A DNA stretch of 64,000 bases from Alphaproteobacteria bacterium HGW-Alphaproteobacteria-18 (GCA_002841155.1 PHEH01000005.1:124001-188000); one strand, 5' to 3'. Numbered from the stretch's first letter, positions 8,993 through 20,068 are shown. Program-made: numbers and translations. Notes: generated by a model not told the origin, from the letters alone.

Positions 8993-10563
8993 TTTTTCAT
9001 GTTTCCAAAAATCCCGCGCAGGATGTAGCGGGTGAATTCACGGCTGGCGGTGGTGGCGGCCGTATTGGCGGCACGCTCGGTCGGGGTCATCCGGCGCGAG
9101 CGGCTGGCGGTGGTCGCGCGGCCCTTCGCGGGCGCTTTAGCCGGTGTTTTGGCGCTCGCCTTCGCCTTGGCGGCAGCTTCCTTTTCCTTCTCCGCTTCCA
9201 GGCGCGCCTTCTCGGCAAGCTTGGCCGCAGCCGCCTCTTTCTTGGTCAGGATCTCATAGGCCGACTCCCGGTCCACCATCTTGTCATACCGGCCAAAGAG
9301 GGGGCTGCCTTTCACGATCTCGGCGCGCTCGGCATCCGTGACCGGACCAAGGCGTGAGGCCGGCGGACGGATCAGCGTGCGCTGCACCATCGAGGGCGTG
9401 CCCTTTGCGTCGAGGGTTGAGACCAGCGCTTCGCCGACGCCAAGCTCGGTGATCACCGTCTCGGTCTTGAAGCCCGGATTGGGGCGGAAGGAGGCCGCCG
9501 CGGACTTCACCGCCTTCTGCTCCATCGGCGTATAGGCACGCAGGGCATGCTGGATGCGGTTGCCAAGCTGGGCAAGCACGCTCTCGGGCACATCGCGCGG
9601 GTTCTGGGTCACGAAGTAAACCCCGACCCCTTTGGAGCGGATGAGGCGGACCACCTGCTCGATCTTCTGCATCAGGGCAGGCGGGGTGTCCGTGAACAAC
9701 AGGTGGGCCTCATCGAAGAAGAAGACGAGGCGCGGCTTTTCCGGGTCGCCAATCTCTGGCAGCTGTTCGAACAGTTCCGACAGCAGCCAGAGCAGGAAGG
9801 TGGAATAGAGCTTCGGGCTGTTGATCAGCTTGGTCGCGTCCAGGATGTTCACATAGCCGCGCCCGTCCCGCGTCGTGCGCATGAAGTCTGAAAGCTCCAG
9901 CGCCGGTTCTCCGAAGAAGGCCTCTGCGCCCGCCCGCTCCAGCACCAGCAATTCGCGTTGAACAGCGGCCAGCGAGGCGGCGGCGACGTTGCCATACTTG
10001 CGGCTCACCTCTTCGCGGATGCCAGGCTCGCCGAGATGCGCCAGCAGCTTGCGCAGGTCTTTGAGATCAAGGATGCGGAAATCGGGGTCTTCAACACAGC
10101 GATCGTCTGCATACTGAAAGGCAATGTTGAGGATACCTTCCTGCACGGCGGTCAGGCCCATCAGGCGCGAGAGCAGCACGGGGCCCATCTCGGCGATAGT
10201 GGCGCGGATCGGGTGGCCCTTCTCGCCGAACACGTCCCAGAAGATGACCGGGGCAGGGTGGTAGGTCAGCGGCCCCATTGCGATTGCTTCGGCGCGGCTG
10301 GCGAAGCTGCCATGTGCCTTGTGGGTTTCGGTGCCGGGGAAGGCGATGCCCGAAAGGTCGCCTTTCACGTCGGCGGCGAAGACCGGCACGCCCGCATCGG
10401 CAAAGGCCTGCGCCATCACCTGTAGCGTCACGGTCTTGCCCGTGCCCGTGGCACCGGCGACGATCCCGTGCCGGTTGGCCGCTTTCAGCAGCAGCATCTG
10501 GGCGTCATCAGGCGTGCCGGAGCCATCGGCGTCTGCGCCGCCCAGGAAAATTGTCTCGCTCAT
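8989..10563 (-). CDS. DUF853/YjgR-like HerA-type ATPase
   Basis: Walker A GATGTGKT, FFFDEAHLLF, SKGVGVYFVTQNPRDVPE; start at MSETIFLGG. Confidence 0.9.
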   Translation of the reverse strand: MSETIFLGGADADGSGTPDDAQMLLLKAANRHGIVAGATGTGKTVTLQVMAQAFADAGVPVFAADVKGDLSGIAFPGTETHKAHGSFASRAEAIAMGPLTYHPAPVIFWDVFGEKGHPIRATIAEMGPVLLSRLMGLTAVQEGILNIAFQYADDRCVEDPDFRILDLKDLRKLLAHLGEPGIREEVSRKYGNVAAASLAAVQRELLVLERAGAEAFFGEPALELSDFMRTTRDGRGYVNILDATKLINSPKLYSTFLLWLLSELFEQLPEIGDPEKPRLVFFFDEAHLLFTDTPPALMQKIEQVVRLIRSKGVGVYFVTQNPRDVPESVLAQLGNRIQHALRAYTPMEQKAVKSAAASFRPNPGFKTETVITELGVGEALVSTLDAKGTPSMVQRTLIRPPASRLGPVTDAERAEIVKGSPLFGRYDKMVDRESAYEILTKKEAAAAKLAEKARLEAEKEKEAAAKAKASAKTPAKAPAKGRATTASRSRRMTPTERAANTAATTASREFTRYILRGIFGNMKK

Positions 10564-10716
10564 GCCGCCGGCCCCTTGTTGATGCGTTCTCAAATCACGT
10601 GTCAAAGGCTAGTCGTTCCACCAATTTGAGCAAGCCAAGCTGCGCAGGTTTCTCCCGCTTGACGGGTGCCGGGTGTGGCCGCACCCTGACACGCCTCAGC
10701 TTTATCGGAGCAATAC

Positions 10717-11805
10717 ATGGGCAGCGCCACCAAGACGGGCATCTGGATCATCGCGACCGGCGTTATCATTGCGCTGCTGTATTTTGGCCGTGAGATCCTG
10801 GCGACCTTTGCCATGGCCGTCTTCCTGTTCCTCATCATCGAGGGCTTCGGCACAGCCATCAACAATTCCTCCCGCATGATCCATATCGGCTTCGCCCGGC
10901 TGCTGGCGGTCTTGCTGGTTGTTGGCGGATTTGTCGGCTTCATTGCGCTGATGGCCAACGGGGTTGCCGAGTTTGGCCGGGACGGGAGTGAATATGAGGA
11001 GAAGATCAACGCCCTGATCGCCGACGTCTATCGCCTCGCAAGCCTGAAAGATGCGCCCACGCTGACGCAGCTTGCCTTCAACGAAGGCGGCCAGCGCTTC
11101 TTTGCCAACATCGCCAACTCCGTGCGCGGCCTTTCGGGCGATATCGTGCTGATCCTGATCTATGTCGCCTTCCTGTTCACCGCCCAGTCCATGTGGACCC
11201 AGAAGCTCGACAACATCTTCCCCGATTCGCAGCGCCGGGAGATGGTACGCCACATTGGCAATGATGCCCGCCTGGCGATCGAAAAGTATCTCTGGACGCA
11301 GACGGTGATCTCGGCCCTCATCACCCTGCTGTCCTACATCTCTCTATTGGCACTGGGTGTGCAAAATGCCCTGTTCCTGTCGGCTGTGATTTTCGTGCTG
11401 AACTACATCCCCACCGTGGGCTCAATTGTCGCAGCGCTGGTGCCGCCCCTGTTTGCCCTTGTGCAGCCGGTTATTCCAGGCTGGGTGCCGGCCATCGCGC
11501 TCGAGGAGCCCTATGTCTACACGGTTATCGTCTTTGCCGTGGTCAGTTTCTGGCAGTTCTCGATCGGCAATTTCGTCCAGCCCCGGATGATGGGGGAATC
11601 CTTGAATCTTTCGGCGCTGGTGGTGCTTCTGGCGCTGGCCATCTGGGGCGTACTCTGGGGCATTCCCGGCATGTTTCTGTCTGCGCCGTTGACCGTCCTG
11701 ATGATGATCCTGTTTGCCCAGTCGTCTCATACGCGCTGGATCGCCATCCTGCTCTCAGCCGATGGGAAGCCGCAGGGCAGGGTTGCAATCGAAGATGCAG
11801 GCTGA
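10717..11805 (+). CDS. AI-2E family transporter
   Basis: Multi-TM protein with LNYIPTVGSIVAALVPPLFAL and LWGIPGMFLSAPLTVL motifs. Confidence 0.9.
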   Translation: MGSATKTGIWIIATGVIIALLYFGREILATFAMAVFLFLIIEGFGTAINNSSRMIHIGFARLLAVLLVVGGFVGFIALMANGVAEFGRDGSEYEEKINALIADVYRLASLKDAPTLTQLAFNEGGQRFFANIANSVRGLSGDIVLILIYVAFLFTAQSMWTQKLDNIFPDSQRREMVRHIGNDARLAIEKYLWTQTVISALITLLSYISLLALGVQNALFLSAVIFVLNYIPTVGSIVAALVPPLFALVQPVIPGWVPAIALEEPYVYTVIVFAVVSFWQFSIGNFVQPRMMGESLNLSALVVLLALAIWGVLWGIPGMFLSAPLTVLMMILFAQSSHTRWIAILLSADGKPQGRVAIEDAG

Positions 11806-12198
11806 CTGTGGGGCAGGGTAGCCAACAGGGCATTGAAATGTTACATGGCAATTGGGCTGAGGGTGTCTTGCGAGTGATTCTGACTTGCAGCACTACCGAT
11901 AATTAAGGTTTGTTACGCCGGAATGTAGTTGATTTGCCGGCAACGCAAACAACATATGACAAAATCAGGCATCCGCGTGCGTCCCCCCACCCAGCCTGCG
12001 GATTTTGCCTGTAGGGCCCGCTGGACATGTCCCCGTCTGGCGGGCCCGCTTGCATCGGGCTGTCTCTTACATCCGCGCGCCTGGTTCCCGTCTTCCGCTG
12101 AATTCCGGCAACCGTTTCGTTTGAAACATGTTTCTTGAAGCCTTCCCTTAGGGCGGGTAGACCCGATTCTTGACCGGTTTTCGTGCAGAGTCGTTCCC

Positions 12199-15100
12199 AT
12201 GCCCCATACCACGCGTTCCAACGGGCCTGCTGGCCAGCTTCTTGACCAGATTATGCAGGAAGCTGCCCGGGAGGATGTTTCCGGCCTGACCGAGGCGGAC
12301 ATCCACACCCTGGCACAGCGGCTGTGGGACTGGGCTGAAACCGTCCCTGCGGGGCAGCGGTCGGTTCACGTTTCGGTGAAGGCCGAAGGCGCCGGCGGCA
12401 CGCTGTCGCGCAGCCTTCTTCAGGTCACTGGGCCGGACATGCCTTTCCTCGTCGATTCGCTGCTGGGCGAATGCGCGGCTCAGGGGCATGAGGTCAAAAC
12501 CCTGTTCCACCCCGTCGTGACGATGGCGGATGGGCGGATGGTGTCCGTCATCCAGATCCACACCGCGCTCCTGACGCCAGGCGAGGCTGCCATCCTCGAA
12601 GAGGGCGCCCGCGCCACGCTGGCCGATGTCGAGCGCGCGGTCGCCGATCACGCCGCCATGCGCGCCCGCATGCGCAGCGAGATGAAGCGCATCTCGGGGC
12701 TGTCCCATCTTCAGTCTGCGGAGCGTGATGAGGCGGTTGCCTTCCTCGAATGGCTCTCGCGGGAGCATTTCGTTTTCCTGGGCGCGCGCGAATATGATTT
12801 CGAAACCGACGCGCAGGGCAGGGTGGTGCCGGCCGAGCCGGTCATGGTCGAGGGGTCCAATCTCGGCATCCTGCGCGACGAGACCCTCAACGTCCTCAGC
12901 CGCGACAGCGAGCCCCTCGTCTTGACCCGCGAGATCGGCGACTTCCTGCAATCGCCCGTGCCGCTGATTATTGCCAAGTCAACGCTGCCAAGCCGTGTCC
13001 ATCGCCGCGTCTCTTGCGATTATATCGGCGTGAAGAAGTATGACGCCGAAGGCCGGGTGAATGGCGAGGTGCGCTTCCTGGGTCTCTTCACCGCCGAGGC
13101 CTATGACGAAACCGCGCGCTCCATTCCCTTCGTGCGCCGCCGTGTCCAGAAGGTCATGACCGCTTCGGGCGCCGCCCCTGGCGGGCACACCGAAAAGGCC
13201 CTCGCCAACCTCATTGAGACCTGGCCGCGCGACGAACTGTTCCAGACCCGTTCGACCGTGCTCGGCCCCATGATCATGGGCGCGCTACACCTGATCGGCC
13301 GCCCGCGCACGCGCGCCTTCCTGCGCCGCGACGAGTTTGACCGCTTCGTCACCGCGCTGGTCTTTGTGCCGCGCGAATCCTATGACACGGCCCTGCGCCA
13401 GCGCATCGGCGCGCTGCTCACCGAAGCCTATCAGGGTGACCTGAAAAGCTTCCAGCCCTATTTCGACTCCGGCCCGCTCGCGCGCGTCCATTTCGAGATT
13501 GCGCTGCACCCGGACCATCCTGAGCCCGATCCGGAAATTCTGGAACAGCGCATCATCGAGCTTGCGCGCACCTGGGATCAGGGTTTCCGCGAGCTACTCA
13601 TGGGCTCGGGCCTTTCGGGCCATGCACGCGACGGCGCACGCGCCTTCATCGGCGCCTTCAATGCCGCCTATCGCGAGGCCTTCTCGCCCGAAGAGGCAAT
13701 GCTCGACGTGACCTGTATGGCAGAGCTCAGCGCCGGCCAGCCCATCTTTGCCCGTGCCTACAGGCTGCCCGCTGACGCCCCGTCCAAGGTCCGCGTCAAG
13801 ATCTATGCGCGCACAGGCTCCATCGCGCTCTCCCATTGCGTGCCGGTATTTGAAAATCTCGGCCTGTTCGTGGATTTCGAAACCGGATATCCTGTCCGTC
13901 CCCTGATGAAGCCGGTCGAAGACGCACCTGATGTTTACTGGATTCATTCCCTCTCGATGGAGACCGCAGACGGCTCGGCCCTTCCGCTCTCCGAGATCGC
14001 CGATGATTTCGAACAGGCCTTCCTTGCCGTCTGGGGCGGGCAGGCAGAAAATGACGGCTTCAACAAGCTCGTCCTCGTGGCCGGTGCCAGCTGGCGGGAA
14101 GCCGCGCTGATCCGAGCCCTCGCCTCCTTCCGCCGCCAGAGCGGCCTCGATCAGCCTCAGGAAGTGCAGGAAGCTGCGCTCGCCGGTTATCCGGCCGTTA
14201 CGCGTCTTCTGCTGGAACTCTTCGCCGCGCGGCTCGACCCTGCCGCGCACAAGACGCTCGAGGCCCGCCGCAAGGCGCAAGGCGAGATTGCCAAACGGTT
14301 TGAAGAAGCCATGAAGGATGTCGTCAGCCTGGCCGATGATGTCGTGCTGCGCCGGCTCTTCCATCTTGTCGAATCCCTTCAGCGTACGAACTTCTATCAG
14401 CGCGATGAGAACGGCGCCGTGCGCCCCTTCATCAGCTTCAAGGTCGCCAGCCGCGAACTGGCAGACCTGCCCGAGCCCAAACCCTTCCGCGAAATCTTCA
14501 TGCACAGCCCGCAGGTCGAAGGCGTCCATCTGCGCTTCGGCCCGGTCGCGCGGGGCGGCCTGCGATGGTCAGACCGCCCGTCGGATTACCGCACCGAAGT
14601 CCTCGGCCTGGTAAAGGCCCAGCAGGTAAAGAACGCGGTCATCGTGCCTGTTGGCTCCAAAGGCGGCTTCTATCCCAAACAGCTCGCCGACCGGTCAGAC
14701 CGCGACGCCTGGTTCGAAAGCGGGCGCGACGCTTACAAGCAGTTCATCACATCGCTGCTCGGCATCACCGACAACATCATTGAAGGCAAGGTCGTCCACC
14801 CTGCCGACACTGTGATCTGGGACGGGGAAGACCCCTATCTCGTGGTTGCGGCCGATAAAGGCACCGCCACCTTCTCAGACACCGCTAACGCCATCAGCCT
14901 CGAAAAAGGCCACTGGCTGGGCGATGCCTTCGCCTCGGGCGGCTCGGCCGGGTATGACCACAAGAAGATGGGCATCACCGCACGCGGCGCCTGGGAAGCG
15001 GTCAAGCGCCACTTCCGCGAAATGGGCCGCGACATCCAGACCGAACCTTTCACCGTCATCGGCGTGGGGGATATGTCGGGCGATGTCTTCGGCAATGGCA

Positions 15101-16923
15101 TGCTGCTCTCGCCGGAAATCCGTCTCGTGGCGGCCTTCAACCATATGCACATCTTCCTGGACCCTGATCCGAAGGACGCAAAGAAATGCCTCGCCGAGCG
15201 GGAGCGTATGTTTGCCCTGCCGCGGTCGAGCTGGGCTGATTACAATACCAAGCTCATCTCCAAAGGCGGCGGCATTTTCGAGCGCGCCGCCAAGTCGATC
15301 ACGCTGACGCCCGAGATCAAATCGCTCGCCGGTCTCAGCAAGGATGTCGTCACGCCGGACGAGCTGATCAACGCCCTCCTGAAAGCGGAGGCAGACCTCC
15401 TCTGGTTTGGCGGGATCGGCACCTATGTGAAAGCCGCCCATGAATCCCATGCCGATGTCGGCGACCGGGCCAATGACGGCGTGCGCGTCAATGGCCGCGA
15501 TCTCAAAGCCAAGGTCATCGGGGAGGGGGCAAATCTCGGCATGACCCAGGCCGCCCGGATCGAATTTGCCCTTGCCGGCGGGCGCCTCAACACCGACGCG
15601 ATCGACAATTCGGCCGGCGTTGATTCCTCCGACCACGAAGTGAATATCAAGATCCTCGCCGCCGAAGCCATCCGCCTCGGCGGGCTGACGGAGACGACCC
15701 GCAATCCGATGCTGGCGCAGATGACCGATGATGTCGCCCGCCTCGTCCTCACTCATAACTATGACCAGACCAACGCGCTGAGTATCGCAGAGGCGACCGC
15801 CAGCGAAGACCATGAGGCCCTGGAGCGGCTGATGGTCTATCTGGAAGAGCGCGGCGTGCTCAGCCGCCCGCTGGAAGGTCTGCCCTCCACGCAGGAGATG
15901 CAGGCACGCGGCGCCGAAGGGCGCCCGCTAACACGGCCGGAACTCGCCGTGCTGCTCGCCTGGTCCAAGATCGTCCTCTTTGACGATATCGTCGCCTCCG
16001 ACCTGCCGGACGATCCATTTTTTGCCGAAGTCCTCAAGGGTTATTTTCCGAGCCCGATTGACGGCTTCGAGGAAGCCCTCGCCAACCACCGCCTGCGCCG
16101 CGAGATCATCGCCACGGTCATCGCCAATCGCAGCCTTGATCTCGGCGGCCCCGTCGCCATCCTGCGCCTGCGCGAGCTTACCGGCGCGGCGCCCGCGCTT
16201 GCCATCCGCGGTCTCGAAGCGGCCCGCGCCGTGCTCGACATCGCCGGCTTCCGCAAGGAGGTGTTCGCCCTCGACAACAAGGTCTCCGCAGAGTTGCAGG
16301 CAGAGCTTCACCTCGAAGCGGTCCAGGCCGTCAGCGAGGCGGCCGCCTGGTTCATCCGTACCCTGCCGGAAAAAACCACCGGTGAAGCGGTCGCCGCCAC
16401 GCACGGCCCGCTGAATGAACTCAAAGCCGCCCTCAGCGATATCCAGACTGCCTATCCCGCCTCGCGGATCGAGCGGTCTGCCCGTGCCTTCATCAAGCGC
16501 GGCGCGCCCGACGCGCTCGCCCGCTGGGCAGCGGCCATGAGCTATTTTGCGCAAGGCCTCGTCGTCACCGACATCGCCGCCCGCACCGGCCGCAAGGTCA
16601 CCGAAGCCGGCGCCAGCTTCTACCAGGCGGGCGATGCCCTCCGGCTTGACCGTCTGCGCACGTCCGCGCGCGAAGGCCTCATCAAGGCGCCCTATTGGGA
16701 CCGTGTCGCCGGCCGGCGCCTCATCTCGGAACTCGTACGCCTCCAGGCCAGCGTCTCGGAGGAAGCCCTCAGCGCCGGCGGGCTGGAGCCCTGGCTCGAA
16801 ACCCGCAATGATGGCCGCAAGCAGCTTCTCGCCACGCTCGGCGCCCTTAGCAAGGATCGCGACTGGTCCTTCGCCAAATTCGCCCTCTCCACGGACGCCG
16901 TGCGACAGTTCATGGGTCGTTAG
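12199..16923 (+). CDS. NAD-dependent glutamate dehydrogenase, large type
   Basis: 1574 aa; FGPVARGGLRWSDRPSDYRTEVLGLVKAQQVKNAVIVPVGSKGGF motif. Confidence 0.95.
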   Translation: MPHTTRSNGPAGQLLDQIMQEAAREDVSGLTEADIHTLAQRLWDWAETVPAGQRSVHVSVKAEGAGGTLSRSLLQVTGPDMPFLVDSLLGECAAQGHEVKTLFHPVVTMADGRMVSVIQIHTALLTPGEAAILEEGARATLADVERAVADHAAMRARMRSEMKRISGLSHLQSAERDEAVAFLEWLSREHFVFLGAREYDFETDAQGRVVPAEPVMVEGSNLGILRDETLNVLSRDSEPLVLTREIGDFLQSPVPLIIAKSTLPSRVHRRVSCDYIGVKKYDAEGRVNGEVRFLGLFTAEAYDETARSIPFVRRRVQKVMTASGAAPGGHTEKALANLIETWPRDELFQTRSTVLGPMIMGALHLIGRPRTRAFLRRDEFDRFVTALVFVPRESYDTALRQRIGALLTEAYQGDLKSFQPYFDSGPLARVHFEIALHPDHPEPDPEILEQRIIELARTWDQGFRELLMGSGLSGHARDGARAFIGAFNAAYREAFSPEEAMLDVTCMAELSAGQPIFARAYRLPADAPSKVRVKIYARTGSIALSHCVPVFENLGLFVDFETGYPVRPLMKPVEDAPDVYWIHSLSMETADGSALPLSEIADDFEQAFLAVWGGQAENDGFNKLVLVAGASWREAALIRALASFRRQSGLDQPQEVQEAALAGYPAVTRLLLELFAARLDPAAHKTLEARRKAQGEIAKRFEEAMKDVVSLADDVVLRRLFHLVESLQRTNFYQRDENGAVRPFISFKVASRELADLPEPKPFREIFMHSPQVEGVHLRFGPVARGGLRWSDRPSDYRTEVLGLVKAQQVKNAVIVPVGSKGGFYPKQLADRSDRDAWFESGRDAYKQFITSLLGITDNIIEGKVVHPADTVIWDGEDPYLVVAADKGTATFSDTANAISLEKGHWLGDAFASGGSAGYDHKKMGITARGAWEAVKRHFREMGRDIQTEPFTVIGVGDMSGDVFGNGMLLSPEIRLVAAFNHMHIFLDPDPKDAKKCLAERERMFALPRSSWADYNTKLISKGGGIFERAAKSITLTPEIKSLAGLSKDVVTPDELINALLKAEADLLWFGGIGTYVKAAHESHADVGDRANDGVRVNGRDLKAKVIGEGANLGMTQAARIEFALAGGRLNTDAIDNSAGVDSSDHEVNIKILAAEAIRLGGLTETTRNPMLAQMTDDVARLVLTHNYDQTNALSIAEATASEDHEALERLMVYLEERGVLSRPLEGLPSTQEMQARGAEGRPLTRPELAVLLAWSKIVLFDDIVASDLPDDPFFAEVLKGYFPSPIDGFEEALANHRLRREIIATVIANRSLDLGGPVAILRLRELTGAAPALAIRGLEAARAVLDIAGFRKEVFALDNKVSAELQAELHLEAVQAVSEAAAWFIRTLPEKTTGEAVAATHGPLNELKAALSDIQTAYPASRIERSARAFIKRGAPDALARWAAAMSYFAQGLVVTDIAARTGRKVTEAGASFYQAGDALRLDRLRTSAREGLIKAPYWDRVAGRRLISELVRLQASVSEEALSAGGLEPWLETRNDGRKQLLATLGALSKDRDWSFAKFALSTDAVRQFMGR

Positions 16924-17003
16924 CAAACGAGAGAGTTGAAAAAAGTCGGGGAATCGCGCCGGGCTCCACACAACGTTTACGCATGTTATCCACAGTGTAA
17001 AAC

Positions 17004-17681
17004 ATGCTGAGATTGTATCACTGGCCCCTCGACCCCGCCGGCCGCACGGTCCGGCTCGTGCTCGCCGAGAAAGGCGAGCCGTTCGAGGCCGTATCCTCCC
17101 GTCCCTGGGCACCGGAACTTGAGATCGCCTCGATCGCGCCCGGCGCGGTGGCCCCGGCCCTGGTGTCGACACATGGCGCCAGCCCCCGCTTTGCTGCCAG
17201 CGGCACCCGCGCCATCTGCGAGCATCTCGAAGAAATCCGCCCCGTGCCGTCGCTCCTCCCCGATGACCGTACCGAACGCGCCGAGGCCCGCCGCCTCTGG
17301 TCCTGGGTCGAGGCGGGCATGGAGGAAGTCACCGACACCCTCCTGTCGGAACGTGTGATCCAGTGGACCCACCGGGGCCGCCAGCCTGATTCCGAAAAGC
17401 TCCGCCTCGGCGCCCATGCTCTGCGGGGCCGCCTCACCTTCCTCAACGCGCTGGCCGAGCAGCGCGGCAACCTCGCCGGCCGCCACCTCTCGCTGGCAGA
17501 CTTCGCCGCCGCCGCGCATCTTTCCGCCTATGACTATTTTGGCGACGTGCAGTGGGACGCCGTGCCAGACCTCAAAGCCTGGTATATGCGGATAAAGTCC
17601 CGGCCCAGTTTCCGGCCGATCCTTGCTGACCGCCTGGAGGCTGCCCGTCCCGTACCCCATTATGCAGAGCTCGATTTCTGA
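17004..17681 (+). CDS. Glutathione S-transferase family protein
   Basis: N-term thioredoxin-like fold ([28 protein letters not shown]) and C-term GST helices ([13 protein letters not shown]). Confidence 0.85.
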   Translation: MLRLYHWPLDPAGRTVRLVLAEKGEPFEAVSSRPWAPELEIASIAPGAVAPALVSTHGASPRFAASGTRAICEHLEEIRPVPSLLPDDRTERAEARRLWSWVEAGMEEVTDTLLSERVIQWTHRGRQPDSEKLRLGAHALRGRLTFLNALAEQRGNLAGRHLSLADFAAAAHLSAYDYFGDVQWDAVPDLKAWYMRIKSRPSFRPILADRLEAARPVPHYAELDF

Positions 17682-18789
17682 CCCCGAAACACAGCTGAAA
17701 GCCCGCGCCCTCGCCCTCGGCTTTGACGCCGCCGGCATCGCGCGCGCCGATGAGGCGTGGCCGGCAGGCGAACGCCTGAAAACCTTCGTCGAGCTCGGCC
17801 GCCATGGCGACATGGCCTGGATGGAAACCACGCTCGCCCGCCGCAGCGCCCCCACCGCCATGTGGCCCGAGGCCCGCTCCGCCCTCGTCGTCGCCATGAA
17901 TTACGGCCCGGACCACAACCCCCTCGACAATCTCGCCCAGCGCGAAACCGGCAACATCTCCGTCTACGCAAGGGGCAGGGACTATCACGACCTGATCAAA
18001 TCCCGCCTTAAACAGCTCGCCGGCGAGGTCGCAGAGATCACCGGCGCAGACGTCAAAGTCTTCGTCGACACCGCCCCGCTGATGGAAAAGCCGCTCGCCC
18101 AGAAGGCAGGCCTTGGCTGGCAGGGCCGCCACACCAATCTTGTCAGCCGCGATCTCGGCTCCTGGTTCTTCCTCGGCACGGTCCTCACCAGCGCGGCCCT
18201 GACGCCCGACGCCCCCGAACCCGACCATTGCGGCTCCTGCCACGCCTGCCTCGACATCTGCCCGACAGGCGCGTTCCCCGCACCTTACCAGCTCGACGCC
18301 CGCCGCTGCATCTCCTACCTCACCATCGAATATGGCGGCCCGATCCCCGCCGAATTCCGCCCCGCCATGGGCAACCGCATCTATGGCTGCGATGATTGCC
18401 TGGCCGCCTGTCCCTGGAACAAGTTTGCGAGCAGCGCGTCTGAAGCCGCCCTTTATGCGCGCGCAGAGCTCAAAGGCCCCGGCCTGGATGAACTTGCCGC
18501 CCTCGATGACGCGGCCTTCCGCGATGTCTTCTCCGGCTCCCCGGTGAAGCGCTCAGGCCGGGACCGGTTCGTGCGCAATGTGTGCATTGCCATCGGCAAT
18601 TCGGGGGAGCCGTGCCTCATCGCCAGCCTGCTGCCCTTGCTGCAGGACACCGCCCCGGTCGTGCGCGGGGCGGCCATCTGGGCGCTCGCCCGCCTTGATC
18701 CTGCCCGCTTTGCAGCCGAAAAGGCGCGCCTCAGGCCGTCAGAGCATGATATATCGGTATTGGCAGAGTGGGACGAAACAGCCGCATGA
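17662..18789 (+). CDS. queG: tRNA epoxyqueuosine(34) reductase QueG
   Basis: Two 4Fe-4S motifs ([27 protein letters not shown]), [30 protein letters not shown]; overlaps GST end. Confidence 0.93.
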   Translation: MQSSISDPETQLKARALALGFDAAGIARADEAWPAGERLKTFVELGRHGDMAWMETTLARRSAPTAMWPEARSALVVAMNYGPDHNPLDNLAQRETGNISVYARGRDYHDLIKSRLKQLAGEVAEITGADVKVFVDTAPLMEKPLAQKAGLGWQGRHTNLVSRDLGSWFFLGTVLTSAALTPDAPEPDHCGSCHACLDICPTGAFPAPYQLDARRCISYLTIEYGGPIPAEFRPAMGNRIYGCDDCLAACPWNKFASSASEAALYARAELKGPGLDELAALDDAAFRDVFSGSPVKRSGRDRFVRNVCIAIGNSGEPCLIASLLPLLQDTAPVVRGAAIWALARLDPARFAAEKARLRPSEHDISVLAEWDETAA

Positions 18790-19883
18790 GCGATGGCATG
18801 AACGACACCGCCCCCGGCTACCGCGACGGCCCTGCGCCGCCCGCGCCGCCAAAGCGCAAAGCCCCCCTCTGGCGCCGCATCCTTGTGGGCATCGTGCTCA
18901 CCGGCATCGGCCTCGTCGTCCTCTTCCATCTCTACGCGCTGATCCTGCGCTTCGCGCCCATCCCCGGCACCATCCTGATGACCCAGCGCGCGATGCAGGG
19001 CGAAGAGGTCCAGCGCGACTGGGTCTCGCTGGATGAAATCTCCCCGCGCCTCGTCTATGCAGTCATCGCCGCCGAAGACGCCAAATTCTGCGCCCATGGC
19101 GGCATCGACTGGGAAGCCATTGAAGCGGCCCGCGAATGGAACGCCAAAAATCCTGACCGCAGCCGCCGCGGCGGCTCCACCATCAGTCAACAAACCGCCA
19201 AGAATGTCTTCTTCTGGAATGGTGGCGGCATGCCCCGCAAGGCCGGCGAAGCCTGGATGACCTATGTGATCGAGGCCGTCTGGGGCAAGCGCCGCATCAT
19301 GGAAGCCTATCTCAACGTCGCCGAATGGGGCGACGGCATCTTCGGCGCCGAAGCCGCCGCGCAGGAACGTTTCGGCAAATCCGCCGCCGATCTCACAGAG
19401 CGCGAAGCCGCGCTTTTGGCGGCAGTCCTTCCGTCCCCGAACAAATGGAAGGCGGTCAATCCGGGCCCTTACGTCCAGCGCCGCGCCGGCTCCATCCAGG
19501 GCCGCATGCGCGTCGTGGCCAATGAAGGCTATGCCGCCTGCGTTCTGGGCGGCGAGGCTCCGAAACTCCCGCCCCGCGAAACCCCCAAAGGCGAAACGCC
19601 CCGGCCGCCACCTGTGTTCGAAGAGCTCCCCGAAGCCCCCGAAACCGGCGAGGAAGCCCTCGACACGCCCCGCAACGCCAATGACGAACTCAACGACTTC
19701 CTGAACGCGGCGGATGAAACCTTCGCCAATCCTCCGGTGTCGGAACCCGCGCCGGAAACACCTGCCGAAATCACCGAAGAACCCGCCCCCGAACCCGAGC
19801 CGCTCCCGGAACCCGAACCCACCGATCCGCCCCCGGAAGACCCCGTCTCAACCGGCCCCACCGAACTCCGCCCGCCGGAGTAA
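18786..19883 (+). CDS. mtgA: Monofunctional biosynthetic peptidoglycan transglycosylase, with long P/E-rich C-terminal tail
   Basis: [52 protein letters not shown] motifs; ATGA overlap with queG stop. Confidence 0.92.
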   Translation: MSDGMNDTAPGYRDGPAPPAPPKRKAPLWRRILVGIVLTGIGLVVLFHLYALILRFAPIPGTILMTQRAMQGEEVQRDWVSLDEISPRLVYAVIAAEDAKFCAHGGIDWEAIEAAREWNAKNPDRSRRGGSTISQQTAKNVFFWNGGGMPRKAGEAWMTYVIEAVWGKRRIMEAYLNVAEWGDGIFGAEAAAQERFGKSAADLTEREAALLAAVLPSPNKWKAVNPGPYVQRRAGSIQGRMRVVANEGYAACVLGGEAPKLPPRETPKGETPRPPPVFEELPEAPETGEEALDTPRNANDELNDFLNAADETFANPPVSEPAPETPAEITEEPAPEPEPLPEPEPTDPPPEDPVSTGPTELRPPE

Positions 19884-19900
19884 TTGGCCCCCACTCGTAG

Positions 19901-19927
19901 GGTGCATTAAGCGCAGCGCAATGCACC
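19901..19927. repeat. Palindromic mini-element (GGTGCATT...AATGCACC)
   Basis: ggtgcatt-aagcgcagcgc-aatgcacc with nested gcgc-a-gcgc. Confidence 0.7.
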
Positions 19928-19930
19928 AAA

Positions 19931-19990
19931 CTGTCCCCAACTTGTCCTGATCTGTCCCAACTTGTCCCGGATTGTCCCAATCTGTCCCCG
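19931..19990. repeat. Six-unit ~10-bp-period TGTCC array
   Basis: TGTCC at 19932, 19943, 19953, 19963, 19973, 19983. Confidence 0.85.
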
Positions 19991-20019
19991 GATGCCGTTG
20001 GCGTTTCCTTGGAGGAAAA

Positions 20020-20044
20020 TTGGAGTTTTCCCAGAAAACTCCAA
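20020..20044. repeat. Perfect 11-bp-stem hairpin
   Basis: TTGGAGTTTTC-CCA-GAAAACTCCAA. Confidence 0.85.
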
Positions 20045-20068
20045 CGACGCCCGCGCCCCCCTGACCAC

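Noticed and set aside
15928-17172. 414-aa minus-strand ORF over the 3' end of NAD-GDH
   Set aside because: Overlaps two confident plus-strand genes and has no motif
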